Positions 9,048-18,808 of a stretch of DNA of 64,000 nucleotides are shown here, piece by piece. A program made the translations under genes and the position numbers. The first letter of the stretch is position 1, and each line of letters starts with the position of its first letter. Origin of the DNA: Flavivirga amylovorans (lineage in GTDB: Bacteria > Bacteroidota > Bacteroidia > Flavobacteriales > Flavobacteriaceae); the NCBI RefSeq assembly GCF_030540875.1, contig NZ_JAUOEM010000001.1, forward strand, positions 124,001 to 188,000, given 5' to 3'. The notes under the pieces were generated by a model. The model did not search any database and had not been told where the DNA came from. It saw nothing but the letters and a program-made list of their open reading frames with translations.

Positions 9048-10574
9048 ATGAAATTTACTAATACATTCATCATATCTCTAGTCTTAATGTCTACATCATG
9101 TAAGACTAATGAAAATTCCGAACCCAAAACAAAAGCATCTACAGTACAACCAAATATTATTTGGTTAATGGCTGAAGATATGAGTACAGATTTAGAATGT
9201 TATGGTATGCCAAATGTAAAGACCCCAAACCTAAACAAAATGGCAAATGCGGGTATTCGTTTTGATAATGCCTTTGTTACCAATTCTATATGTTCACCTA
9301 GTCGTTCTGCGATGATGATTGGTACACATCAGGTAAAAACAAACACACACCACCATAGAAGTAACAGGGATGTTGTCTTGGATCCACAATTTAAACCCTT
9401 TACGGCTAAATTGAGAGAGGTAGGTTACACATGTGTTTTAGGTCATGAACAGGTATTTGATAAGGGACGAAAAATAGATGTGAACTTTAAGCACGACCCT
9501 ATTGGGCCTTGGGACGGCATAACGCAATTTGGACTTTTTGATAAATACGATTCGTTTACAAAAGCAGATGAACCGTTTTTTGCACAAATTCAACTTAAGG
9601 TGACCCATAGAGGTGAATGGTGGAGTGATATTCGTAAACAATCAAAACATCCTGTAGATACAAAAACATTAGAAATGCCACCTTATATGGCAGATCACCC
9701 AGCAATAAGATTGGATTGGGCAAAATATTTGGATCAAATTGAATATATGGATGCCGAGGTTGGTATGCTTTTTAAAGAATTGGAAGATAAAGGGTTGGCA
9801 GATAATACAGTTGTAATATTTATAGGCGATAATGGCCGTTGTAACATTCGTGGTAAGGGCTATTTGCAAGATCCTGGTTTAAGAATACCTCTCATTGTCT
9901 ATTATCCAAAAGAATTTCAAGGAGGACAGGTAAGAAAAGACGTTGTTAGTGCTACTGATATAACGGCGTCTATTCTTGACTTTGCAGGGGTTAAAGTACC
10001 AGATTATATGACGGGACAACCTATATTTTCTAAAGAATTTAATAGACAATATGTTTATGGAGCCAGAGATTTATGGGATGAGATAGAGGAACAATCCAGA
10101 GCTGTAGTTTCAGAAGATTGGTCGTATATAAGAAACGATAAACCCGAATTGCCTTATGATGCCCATCAGGCTTACTTAGAATTTTATAGACCAGCGGTTC
10201 ATGTTATGAGAACGCTTTATAAGGCGGGTAAATTAAACGACAATCAAAAGCCATTTTTCGAGCCTTCCAAACCAAAGGAAGAGTTGTACAATCTAAAGGA
10301 AGACCCCCATCAACTAAATAATTTAGCACAAAACCCAGATTATGAACCTGTATTACAAAAGCTACGCCAAAAAGTAAAAGCTTATGATGAAGAATTAAAA
10401 CCTGTGAGTGATGTATATCATCCTGTGATTACCAAAGGACCAGAAATAATGAAATGGTTAAAAAAAGAAATGCCTGGAGATTATGCCAAAATGCAATCCG
10501 GTGAAGAAATAGGATATAAGCGTTTTACCAATTTGTACAAAAAGGCTAAGACTAAAGCAAAAGCTAAAAACTAA
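9048..10574 (+). CDS. Lipoprotein sulfatase, SGSH-like (family S1)
   Basis: This 508-residue formylglycine-dependent sulfatase has a lipobox STSC (Cys18), so it is anchored in a membrane. The catalytic domain starts NIIWLMAEDMSTD, with Glu-Asp in place of the usual Asp-Asp, as is common in N-sulfoglucosamine sulfohydrolase-like members. The formylglycine site is C82-S-P-S-R. GDNGRCN supplies late metal ligands. The overall layout (HQVKTNTHHHRS after the core, DPHQLNNLA near the end) matches SGSH-like bacterial sulfatases, perhaps SulfAtlas S1_8; the subfamily is tentative. It is the first gene of unit B with a shared upstream motif, and the GH2 gene follows after 9 nt. Bond specificity cannot be stated from sequence alone. 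Confidence 0.88.
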   Translation: MKFTNTFIISLVLMSTSCKTNENSEPKTKASTVQPNIIWLMAEDMSTDLECYGMPNVKTPNLNKMANAGIRFDNAFVTNSICSPSRSAMMIGTHQVKTNTHHHRSNRDVVLDPQFKPFTAKLREVGYTCVLGHEQVFDKGRKIDVNFKHDPIGPWDGITQFGLFDKYDSFTKADEPFFAQIQLKVTHRGEWWSDIRKQSKHPVDTKTLEMPPYMADHPAIRLDWAKYLDQIEYMDAEVGMLFKELEDKGLADNTVVIFIGDNGRCNIRGKGYLQDPGLRIPLIVYYPKEFQGGQVRKDVVSATDITASILDFAGVKVPDYMTGQPIFSKEFNRQYVYGARDLWDEIEEQSRAVVSEDWSYIRNDKPELPYDAHQAYLEFYRPAVHVMRTLYKAGKLNDNQKPFFEPSKPKEELYNLKEDPHQLNNLAQNPDYEPVLQKLRQKVKAYDEELKPVSDVYHPVITKGPEIMKWLKKEMPGDYAKMQSGEEIGYKRFTNLYKKAKTKAKAKN

Positions 10575-10583
10575 CAAAGAGTT

Positions 10584-12938
10584 ATGAAGTTTAGAGTGTT
10601 AAAATATTTGAAATTTTATGGCCTTATTTTACTGTTGGGCATCATTTTTCAATCTTGTGAAGAGGTCAAAGATTCAACAATAAAAATCAATTCTAATTGG
10701 AAATTCAAGAGATTAGAAACATCTAATCTTTCAGAAAAAGGCTATGAAGATACCGACTTTGATGATTCTGATTGGGAGCTAGTACATTTACCTCATACAG
10801 CACACATAGAACCTCTGGTGGTTAATAATCAATGGCAAGGTGTGTGTTGGTATCGTAAGTCTATCGATATTCCAAATTTTACGGAAGATAAAAAAGTATT
10901 TATTGAGTTTGAAGCAGCTATGAACCATTCCATCGTTTGGATTAATGGTGAGGAAGTATCCATGCACCAAGGAGGTTATCTGCCAGTGGTTATGGATGCT
11001 ACAAAATATCTAAAACGTCATGCTAAAAATACCATAGCGGTACGTTTAAATAATACCGATAACCCTATAACAGGTCCCAAACCCTTAAAACGATTGGATT
11101 TTAACATGTATGGTGGTTTGTATCGGAATGCATGGTTAAGCGTCAAAGACAAAGTGTATATATCGCACCCTGTTTTAGCAGATAAAGTTGCTGGAGGAGG
11201 TATTTTTGTTAGCACACCTAAAGTTTCGAAAGAAACCTCTACAGTTAGCGTAAAAACCCATATAGTGAATGATACCAAAGTCCCAAAATCAGTAGAGTTG
11301 GTACAATCTATATATTACGATGAACAGTTGGTTGAAGAAAATCGGTCTGCAAGAATTGATATTGAAGCTGAAAGCGACATGGATATTAGCGAGCAGTTTT
11401 CATTACAAAATGCCAATTTATGGTCTCCAAAGCATCCGCATCTATATCACTTAAAAACCAAAGTACTTTTAAAAGGAAAAGTTATTGATGAAGAAACTAC
11501 GCGCTTTGGTATTCGTGAGTTTAAGTTCAAGAATAACCAACTGTACATCAACGGTGAAAAAACGTTTTTAAGAGGTGTTAATCGGCATCAAGAGTATCCG
11601 TTTGTAGGATATGCTTTGTCAGATAACGCCCAATATCGTGATGCTAAAAAAATAAAAGACGCAGGTTTTGATTACATACGCTTGTCTCACTATCCACAAT
11701 CGCCTGCATTTATGGATGCTTGCGACGAATTAGGTTTGGTGGTGATAGATGCTATCTTAGGGTGGCAATTTTATAACGATACAGATGCGTTTAGAGATTA
11801 TTGTTATAAATCTGCAACAAATTTGATACGTCGAGATAGAAACCATCCTTGTGTAATGGCTTGGGAAGTTTCACTTAACGAAACCAAAATGCCCATTCCT
11901 TTTATGGAGAAACTTGATAAAATTGTACATTCTGAATATCCTGGAGAACAGGTGTATTCCTGTGGATGGATGGACGAAGTATACGATATTTATTTACAAG
12001 CACGCCAACACCGTATTTTACATCCACATGAATTAAAAGACAAACCACTTTCCGTTTCAGAGTATGGCGATTGGGAATATTTTTCTAAAAATGCAGGACT
12101 CAATCAAGATAAACTGCCTAACGAATTACGAAATGAATTAAGCAGTCGTCAGACTAGAGCTTATGGAGAGGCACGTATGTTACGTCAAGCTAAAAATGTG
12201 CAGGAGGCCCATAACGATAACATAGCGAACACAATAGCTTATTCTGACAGTTATTGGGTGATGTACGATTATAACCGTGGGTATCATGATGATATTGAAC
12301 ATTCTGGTTTAATGGATATCTTTAGGTTGCCAAAGTTTGCCTATTATTTTTATCAAAGTCAGAAAGATAGAGACCAAGGTCATATACTTAAAATAGCCAG
12401 TTATTGGAACGATACATCCTCATTGAATGTTAAGGTATACAGCAATGCTGAAGAAGTGAAGCTATATTTGAATGATAATTTGGTGAGTATACAAAAACCT
12501 GACAATGATGAAATTTCCAAAGGGTTGAACCACCCACCATTTACCTTTAAATTACCAACATTTATAAAAGGTAGTTTAAAAGCTGAAAGCTATGTAGACG
12601 GAAAAAAAGTTGCAGAAGATGTCGTAAAAACGCCTCAGGCCGTTACTAAACTTAAGATGTGGTTGGATAAAAGCGGAAAAGCACCCCAATCTGGAGTAAA
12701 TGATGTTTTGTTCTTGTATATCGCTGGTGTGGATGAAAATGGTACCATAAACCCAGACTTTTTCGAAGATATTAATGTCTCAATTAACGGTGATGTTAAA
12801 ACTCTGAATGTTGAAAAAGTGAAAGCGGAAGCAGGTATAGCAACAGCGTTAATAAGAATTGGTAATACAAAAGGTAAGATTACGATAAGCGCAAATGCAG
12901 TAGATTTAACGGGAAGTTATACTATTTCTGTTAAATAA
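10584..12938 (+). CDS. Lipoprotein glycoside hydrolase family 2 (beta-galactosidase-like)
   Basis: A 784-residue GH2 enzyme, expected to release beta-linked galactose or a related sugar from oligosaccharide ends. The lipobox FQSC places the lipid at Cys25. The sugar-binding domain (about 35-195) contains WYRKSIDIP and the NMYGGLYRNAWL signature. An immunoglobulin-like domain follows, then the TIM barrel from about 325 (GVNRHQEYP). The acid/base is N432-E433 in AWEVSLNE and the probable nucleophile is E493 in SEYGD. A further C-terminal beta domain ends the protein. The normal acid/base context is WSLGNE, so WEVSLNE is slightly unusual but keeps the pair. It lies 9 nt downstream of the sulfatase gene. 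GH2 also includes glucuronidases and mannosidases, so galactose specificity is only suggested by the adjacent galactonate genes. Confidence 0.88.
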   Translation: MKFRVLKYLKFYGLILLLGIIFQSCEEVKDSTIKINSNWKFKRLETSNLSEKGYEDTDFDDSDWELVHLPHTAHIEPLVVNNQWQGVCWYRKSIDIPNFTEDKKVFIEFEAAMNHSIVWINGEEVSMHQGGYLPVVMDATKYLKRHAKNTIAVRLNNTDNPITGPKPLKRLDFNMYGGLYRNAWLSVKDKVYISHPVLADKVAGGGIFVSTPKVSKETSTVSVKTHIVNDTKVPKSVELVQSIYYDEQLVEENRSARIDIEAESDMDISEQFSLQNANLWSPKHPHLYHLKTKVLLKGKVIDEETTRFGIREFKFKNNQLYINGEKTFLRGVNRHQEYPFVGYALSDNAQYRDAKKIKDAGFDYIRLSHYPQSPAFMDACDELGLVVIDAILGWQFYNDTDAFRDYCYKSATNLIRRDRNHPCVMAWEVSLNETKMPIPFMEKLDKIVHSEYPGEQVYSCGWMDEVYDIYLQARQHRILHPHELKDKPLSVSEYGDWEYFSKNAGLNQDKLPNELRNELSSRQTRAYGEARMLRQAKNVQEAHNDNIANTIAYSDSYWVMYDYNRGYHDDIEHSGLMDIFRLPKFAYYFYQSQKDRDQGHILKIASYWNDTSSLNVKVYSNAEEVKLYLNDNLVSIQKPDNDEISKGLNHPPFTFKLPTFIKGSLKAESYVDGKKVAEDVVKTPQAVTKLKMWLDKSGKAPQSGVNDVLFLYIAGVDENGTINPDFFEDINVSINGDVKTLNVEKVKAEAGIATALIRIGNTKGKITISANAVDLTGSYTISVK

Positions 12939-12991
12939 GTTGTAATAGTTAAAGATTTGATCTTAAGTTAAAGTATAATGTTGTAAAATGA

Positions 12992-13260
12992 CTAGTGTTT
13001 TTTCTTCTTTTTACCTTTTTTTTCATCCCAGTTTTCTTTTAACTCGGCTAGTATAAGGGCTCCATCTCCATCTAATTTATCCGCAGATATTTCATTTTTT
13101 CTTTTTGCGGATTTAAATTCTTCCAAAGAAATGGAACCATTACTGTCAGTATCAAAATTTTCTCAAATTTAGGTTTATTCTTTTCTTGCGTTTATGATGA
13201 CAAGGTAAAGCTAAATATCATTAACATTAATAGTCCTAATTTTGTAATTTCAGTTTTCAT
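12992..13260 (-). pseudogene. Broken gene for a small secreted EF-hand protein
   Basis: The minus strand from ATG 13260 encodes a signal peptide (MKTEITKLGLLMLMIFSFTL SS), then TAA at codon 23 where CAA would restore the frame. After KPKFEKI a one-base frameshift is needed to reach two EF-hand loops, DTDSNGSISLEEF and DKLDGDGALILAEL, followed by a Lys-rich tail ending at TAG 12992-12994. One nonsense change and one frameshift in a gene of about 90 codons mark it as dead. It is oppositely oriented to its neighbours and fills the gap between units B and C. The intact parent would have been a calcium-binding periplasmic protein; such proteins occur near sulfatases, whose active site holds a calcium ion. 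Confidence 0.7.
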
Positions 13261-13435
13261 TACTATTTATTTTAGATAGTGTTCTATAATGGGGTTTTAT
13301 CCAACTCTTTTACTAAGTTAATCAATGCAACAGATAATTGAAACCACTTGAACTTATGTGTACCATATATTTATTTTAAGATACATGATTTTATTGATAA
13401 AAAAGATATTTTTATATTTTCTAAACTACTTCTTC

Positions 13436-14914
13436 ATGAAAAATAAATTTTGTTATCTGTTAGAGAGATTTTGTGTCTCGATACTATTTATAATAATTAC
13501 GTCTTGTTTTCAAGACAAAAGTGACAAACATAAAACTGTTAATAATACTACTCCTAATATCATCTTGTTTGTTGCGGACGATCATGGGACTGATGCCTTA
13601 GGGAGCTATGGCAATCCCGTTATAAAAACACCAAACCTGGATAAGTTGGCAGCTGAAGGTGTTAGGTTTACCAATGCCTATTGTACAAGTGCCAGTTGTG
13701 CGGCCAGTAGATCTGTGATACTTTCTGGTAAATTTGGACATGCTACAGGATCATATGGACATGTGCATGACTATCACCATTTTAGTACGTTTGATGGGAT
13801 TAAATCACTCTCAAATAGATTGTCTGATGTGGGGTATTTAACAGCAAGAATTGGTAAATACCATGTAGCTCCAGAAAGTGTGTATTTGTTTGATGAGGTT
13901 TTAAATGCCGATCCAAGGAATACAGTTGAAATGGCCGATGCTTCAAAAGGTGTATTAAATTCTGAAAAACCTTTCTTCTTATATTTCTGTACAGATGACC
14001 CTCACAGAGGACACCCTTTTAAACCAGAAAAATGGGATATCCCAAATTCATTTGGTAATAAACCCGAAGGATATAAAGATGTAGAGCAAATTGTATATGA
14101 TCCAAAAGATGTTTTGGTTCCCGATTTTTTACCCGATACAAAACAGTCAAGGGAGGAAATTGCGCAATACTATCAAAGTATCTCAAGAATAGACCAAGGT
14201 TTTGGGAGATTAATGCAACATTTAGAACAAGCTGGTAAACTTGATAATACAATTGTGTTTTACATTTCAGATAACGGTATGGCATTTCCAGGTGCTAAAA
14301 CCACTGTTTACGAACCGGGAATTAAGCTACCGTGTATTATAAAAGACCCAACAAAAGGCAAAAAGGGTATTGTTAACAATGCCAGAATTTCTTGGGTAGA
14401 TTTAACACCAACCATATTGGATATGGCAGATGTGTCTTATCAAGAAAATGAGTTTCATGGAAAATCATTTAATGCTATTATTGATCAGGAAAAGCCAAAC
14501 GGATGGGATAAAATCTATGCATCTCATACATTTCATGAAATTACAATGTACTACCCCATGCGCGTAGTTATAGATGGGGATTACAAACTTATATGGAATG
14601 TAGCTTATCAATTAGATTACCCTTTTGCATCAGATTTATGGGCGGCTTCCACATGGCAAGGTATTTACAGAAACAATAAAGAGTATTTTGGAAAGCGTAC
14701 AGTTAAGGACTACATGTATCGACCAGAATTTGAACTCTTTAATTTATCAAAAGATCCAGGAGAGAGCGATAATTTAGCAAAGCAAGAGGATTATCAAGAG
14801 ATTTTAGAGTCCATGAAACTAAAAATGAAAGATTTTCAGTTAAATACAAAAGATCCTTGGTTAATTATGTGGGATCATGATAATTCCTTACAAGGGACAG
14901 GGGTGAATTTATAG
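13436..14914 (+). CDS. Lipoprotein sulfatase, SGSH-like, with C-A-A-S-R active site (family S1)
   Basis: A 492-residue sulfatase from ATG 13436, which gives a proper lipoprotein signal ending ITSC (Cys24). An upstream in-frame GTG at 13358 would add 26 hydrophobic residues and is less likely. The core starts NIILFVADDHGTD. The formylglycine position is Cys88 in C-A-A-S-R. The usual Pro is Ala, which still fits the C-x-(P/A)-x-R rule for formylglycine formation. ISDNGMAFPGAKTTVYEPG supplies late active-site residues, typical of heparan N-sulfatase-like enzymes, and DPGESDNLA near the end is conserved in the family. It is the first gene of unit C; the esterase follows after 31 nt. Its upstream region lacks a clear full copy of the motif found before units A and B. 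Confidence 0.87.
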   Translation: MKNKFCYLLERFCVSILFIIITSCFQDKSDKHKTVNNTTPNIILFVADDHGTDALGSYGNPVIKTPNLDKLAAEGVRFTNAYCTSASCAASRSVILSGKFGHATGSYGHVHDYHHFSTFDGIKSLSNRLSDVGYLTARIGKYHVAPESVYLFDEVLNADPRNTVEMADASKGVLNSEKPFFLYFCTDDPHRGHPFKPEKWDIPNSFGNKPEGYKDVEQIVYDPKDVLVPDFLPDTKQSREEIAQYYQSISRIDQGFGRLMQHLEQAGKLDNTIVFYISDNGMAFPGAKTTVYEPGIKLPCIIKDPTKGKKGIVNNARISWVDLTPTILDMADVSYQENEFHGKSFNAIIDQEKPNGWDKIYASHTFHEITMYYPMRVVIDGDYKLIWNVAYQLDYPFASDLWAASTWQGIYRNNKEYFGKRTVKDYMYRPEFELFNLSKDPGESDNLAKQEDYQEILESMKLKMKDFQLNTKDPWLIMWDHDNSLQGTGVNL

Positions 14915-14945
14915 TTACAGTAATTATTATTAGAAAAGATGAAGT

Positions 14946-16499
14946 ATGAAGTATTGGTGTATTCAATTTTTAACTATTATTTTTTTTGCAACTGTTTTTA
15001 ATTACACATTTGCACAAAAACAGGTTAAAAAATATGATGTACATGTTGTGTTGCTAGCAGGACAATCTAACATGGTAGGAGCAGGAAACTATTATGAATT
15101 AGATCCTGAAACAAAACAGCGTATAGTTAAAGCATCAAAAAAAGTGTCTCTGAGCTATAATGGTAAAACAGCACAACCATTATCTTATTACAACAATACG
15201 TCTGGTAAGCAATACAATTTTTCAAAACGATTTGGTTTAGAACTTATGTTGGGGGCTACACTTTCTGAAGCCTATCCTCATCAAGAGTTTTTGTTTATAA
15301 AAAGGGCACATGGAGGCACATCCTTATATGGTGCATGGAATCCAAAATGGGATAAAAGCAAAGTACTACTTACTGAAAAAACCGAGTATAAACAACAACT
15401 AAAACTATACGATTTACATATTTCAGATATTAATCAAAACTTAGAGTATCTAAAAAAGCAGAGCAAATCTTATAAAATAATTGGATTGGGTTGGATGCAA
15501 GGAGAAAGTGATACAAATAACGCTATTGCTGCAAAAAAATATAAAAACGGACTAAAAGAGCTTGTAAATGCTTATCGAACCGATTTGAATGTACCACAAA
15601 TGCCTTTTGTTCTGGGACAAATTAATGCTTTAAATCGTAAAGTAGAGAACGGAGTTGATGTGGTTAGAACTGGAATGAAAAAATTTGTGGAACAGGATTA
15701 TTTCTCTGAGTTGGTAGAAACATCAACAGATACTTTATGGAATGATTACCCAAAGCATAAAGATAATTTGCATTATAATACTGAAGGCTTAAAGCGTTTG
15801 GGTATTGCATTTGCAAATGGTTTTTTTGATATTCAAAAGCGATTAAATGTAGATGAATTTGAAAGTATTGAACAATTAAAGCCTGGTGAAACAATTAAGT
15901 TTAAGGCAGAAGGTGATACCAATATGATGTACCATGTTTATACACCATCAAATTTTGAGACTTCAAAAAAACGCCCTTTAATAATAGCTTTTAGCCCAGG
16001 AGGGAATGGTTTGGGCATTTTGAATAAGATGAAGGCTAGTGTAGAAAAAATGGGATGGATTTTGGTGGGATGCGATATGCTTAAAAATGGTATGAAAAAT
16101 CACAGTTTAGAGCAAAAAATGGAAGACGAGCTGCTAAATGCCATATTTAAAAATATACCTCATAATACTTCTAGGGTTTATTTGTCTGGTTTTTCAGGTG
16201 GCGCAATGCGATCATACCAGTTAACTACACGAAGGAATGAAAAATTCGCAGGGATTTTAGCTTATGGTGGCTGGTTAGGTGGAGATACATATCAAGATAA
16301 ACCTTATCAAAAAGGGATGCGGATTGCACAAGTTAATGGCATTAAAGATATGGGTGCTAATAAGTGGAAAGATATAGATGCCAAAACGCTTAAAAAGCAT
16401 CAATGTACAGTTAAGCATTTTTCTCATGAAGGCGGGCATCAAGTAGCCCCAGAATCAGTTTCCACAATGGCAATGGAGTGGTTGGCTTCTAAAAAATAG
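14946..16499 (+). CDS. Exported two-domain esterase: SGNH (sialate O-acetylesterase-like) plus alpha/beta hydrolase
   Basis: A 517-residue exported protein (signal peptide ends YTFAQ) with two hydrolase domains. Residues about 30-300 are an SGNH/SASA-type esterase: GQSNM with Ser41, the block GWMQGESDTNN, and DNLHYN supplying the Asp-x-x-His pair. Residues about 325-515 form an alpha/beta hydrolase of the poly(hydroxybutyrate) depolymerase/feruloyl esterase type, with LIIAFSPGGNG, the nucleophile elbow GFSGGA and a late His in HEGGHQV. The protein probably removes acyl groups, for example acetyl esters, from the polysaccharide so that sulfatases and glycosidases can act. It lies between a sulfatase (31 nt) and a GH2 gene (59 nt). 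The combination of two esterase folds in one chain is notable; which ester each cuts is unknown. Confidence 0.82.
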   Translation: MKYWCIQFLTIIFFATVFNYTFAQKQVKKYDVHVVLLAGQSNMVGAGNYYELDPETKQRIVKASKKVSLSYNGKTAQPLSYYNNTSGKQYNFSKRFGLELMLGATLSEAYPHQEFLFIKRAHGGTSLYGAWNPKWDKSKVLLTEKTEYKQQLKLYDLHISDINQNLEYLKKQSKSYKIIGLGWMQGESDTNNAIAAKKYKNGLKELVNAYRTDLNVPQMPFVLGQINALNRKVENGVDVVRTGMKKFVEQDYFSELVETSTDTLWNDYPKHKDNLHYNTEGLKRLGIAFANGFFDIQKRLNVDEFESIEQLKPGETIKFKAEGDTNMMYHVYTPSNFETSKKRPLIIAFSPGGNGLGILNKMKASVEKMGWILVGCDMLKNGMKNHSLEQKMEDELLNAIFKNIPHNTSRVYLSGFSGGAMRSYQLTTRRNEKFAGILAYGGWLGGDTYQDKPYQKGMRIAQVNGIKDMGANKWKDIDAKTLKKHQCTVKHFSHEGGHQVAPESVSTMAMEWLASKK

Positions 16500-16558
16500 G
16501 ATGGATACTTTTAAAGATCAATGCAAATAAACATTTGTAATTTAGATAACATATTTAT

Positions 16559-18778
16559 ATGATTTTAAAGAAAAAAAACGGTAATTGGTTTGTGTTACGA
16601 GTCATACTGATTGGTATAACCTTAAACTTTTTTTCACTAGTTTTTGGTCAAAATAGCAATAGAAAATCATTACCAAGAACAGTTTTTAATATAAATTCTG
16701 ATTGGCATTTTATAAAAAATGAAATAAAATCATTAGACAAGATTAATCTAAATAGTAATGATTGGCAACCTATTAAACTACCTCATAATTGGGGGTTTCA
16801 AGAAGCGCAAAAAGGAAATAAAGAGTATTACAAAGGGGTTGGATGGTATAAAAAGCTTCTAGATATTAATTTCAAAAAGAATAAACGTTATTTTTTACGT
16901 TTTGGAGCGGCAAGCAAAGTAGCAAACGTATATATTAATAACAAGCATGTTGGAGCTCACAGAGGTTCGTTTGGTGCGTTTGGTTTTGAGATCACAAAAT
17001 ACCTTTCAGATACAGAACCTAATATAGTAGTGGTTTCGGTTGATAATTCTAAGTTTACGGATATTGCTCCGTTGGGAGGTGATTTTAACGTTTACGGAGG
17101 ATTGTATAGATCAGTTTTTTTAATAGAAACAGCTAAAGTTAGTTTTGCGTTAACAGATCATGTCTCAAAAGGAGTAACATGGTTACAATCTGAGGTGTCT
17201 GATGAAAAAGCATTACTAGAAGTTATAGGTTGGATTTCTAACGGTACATCTAACGGGTTACCTTTTACACACTTTCCAAAGGAAATAGGTGAAACCATTC
17301 AAGAAGGACGTTATTTATATCGGGTTAAGCTGTTAGACCATCAAGATAAAGAAGTAGCTGCTAAAGAAATATACATAAACATTTCTCCAAATTTAACAGC
17401 ACCGTACACATTAACATTAGAGTTACAGAATCCGCATCTATGGCATGGTACAAAAGACCCCTATCTGTATAAAGCTGTAGCAGAAGTAAGAGAACCCAAC
17501 GGTGAATTGGTAGATAGAGTTACTCAAAATATTGGTTTACGAAGCTTTTATATTGATGCCGAGAAAGGCTTCTTTCTTAATGATAAGCCCTATCGCTTAC
17601 GAGGCGTATCAAAACATCAAGATAGAAAAGATATTGGTTGGGCAGTTTCAAAAGAACATTTAGAAGAAGATATTGATTTAATTAAAGAAATGGGGGCAAA
17701 TGCATTGCGTTGCGCTCATTATCAGCATTCAGATGATCTCGTGGACTTGTGTGATAAAGCGGGGATTTTGGTTTGGTCAGAGATTCCACTTGTAGGATCA
17801 ATGAATGAAGATAAAGCATTTGCTGAAACTACTAAAAACCAACTTAAAGATATGATTCGTCAACAAATCAATCACCCATCTGTTTTTGCTTGGGGATTGT
17901 TTAATGAAATTCATGTCAAGAAAAATGATCCACATAGAATGCTAATGGATTTAAAATTGTTAGCAAATGCTGAAGATAAAACGCGTCCAACTATAGCAGC
18001 AACAAGCCACATGGCTGCTCCAGAAATAAATAAAATTCCAAATATTTTGGGTTGGAATCGTTATCCAGGTTGGTACGACCCTTTTGAGCATTTAAAAAAT
18101 GCTAAACAATGGAACAAGTACAAAAACACCAGTAAAGATGGAGGGTTTTGTTTTAGCGAGCATGGTGCTGGTGCTAATATTAAACATCATGAGCAAAATC
18201 CAGAGCAACCGGTTCCTAAAAGTTTTTGGCATCCTGAGGAATGGCAAGCTAAAGTGCATGAAGCTGCTTGGGAAAGTTACAGTAGCACGCCTTATATCTG
18301 GGGTTCTTTTGTTTGGAATATGTTTGATTTTGCATCCGTAAAGCGAGAAGAAGGAGGGGTTATCGCTTTAAACGATAAAGGCCTAGTCACTTTCAATAGA
18401 AAAACTAAAAAAGATGCGTTTTATTTTTATAAAGCAAATTGGTCTAATACACCAATGGTTCATATTACAAGTAAGCGTCATGACATTAGAAATGAAGTAG
18501 AAACACCAATTAAAATCTATACAAATCTTTCTAAAGTAACATGTTATGTGAATGATTCATTAATTGGAGAAATAGAACCTAATGCTTACCATATTGCGAT
18601 TTTTAAAGATGTTGAGTTAGTAAAAGGTGAAAACAAAATTATTGCCATAGCAAGCGGTGAAAACCAGGAGTTAAAAGATGAAGTTATTTGGGTTTATGAC
18701 CCAAATCATAATTCAATTAAACCAAAAGAAGATAAACAAGTCAAACGTATTCATGGTGACGGTGGTTTTGGTCAGTAA
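16559..18778 (+). CDS. Exported glycoside hydrolase family 2 (beta-galactosidase-like)
   Basis: A 739-residue GH2 enzyme with a signal peptide (MILKKKNGNW to about LVFGQ), and without a lipobox, unlike the GH2 in unit B. The N-terminal jelly roll shows WYKKLLDINF and NVYGGLYRSVFL. The barrel starts near GVSKHQDRKDIGW. The acid/base pair is N449-E450 in WGLFNE and the probable nucleophile is E534 in CFSEHG. The C-terminal part (about 640-739) is a beta domain ending in a basic, Gly-rich tail (VKRIHGDGGFGQ). It sits 30 nt before the second propeller gene. Compared with the unit B GH2 it is shorter and quite divergent, so the two probably act on different linkages or different sulfation states. 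Confidence 0.87.
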   Translation: MILKKKNGNWFVLRVILIGITLNFFSLVFGQNSNRKSLPRTVFNINSDWHFIKNEIKSLDKINLNSNDWQPIKLPHNWGFQEAQKGNKEYYKGVGWYKKLLDINFKKNKRYFLRFGAASKVANVYINNKHVGAHRGSFGAFGFEITKYLSDTEPNIVVVSVDNSKFTDIAPLGGDFNVYGGLYRSVFLIETAKVSFALTDHVSKGVTWLQSEVSDEKALLEVIGWISNGTSNGLPFTHFPKEIGETIQEGRYLYRVKLLDHQDKEVAAKEIYINISPNLTAPYTLTLELQNPHLWHGTKDPYLYKAVAEVREPNGELVDRVTQNIGLRSFYIDAEKGFFLNDKPYRLRGVSKHQDRKDIGWAVSKEHLEEDIDLIKEMGANALRCAHYQHSDDLVDLCDKAGILVWSEIPLVGSMNEDKAFAETTKNQLKDMIRQQINHPSVFAWGLFNEIHVKKNDPHRMLMDLKLLANAEDKTRPTIAATSHMAAPEINKIPNILGWNRYPGWYDPFEHLKNAKQWNKYKNTSKDGGFCFSEHGAGANIKHHEQNPEQPVPKSFWHPEEWQAKVHEAAWESYSSTPYIWGSFVWNMFDFASVKREEGGVIALNDKGLVTFNRKTKKDAFYFYKANWSNTPMVHITSKRHDIRNEVETPIKIYTNLSKVTCYVNDSLIGEIEPNAYHIAIFKDVELVKGENKIIAIASGENQELKDEVIWVYDPNHNSIKPKEDKQVKRIHGDGGFGQ

Positions 18779-18808
18779 ATAGTCTATTCATAATTCAAAA
18801 AAATCGAA

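Noticed and set aside
13358-13435. GTG start adding 26 residues to the third sulfatase
   Set aside because: The extension is a second hydrophobic stretch; the start at 13436 gives a normal lipoprotein signal.
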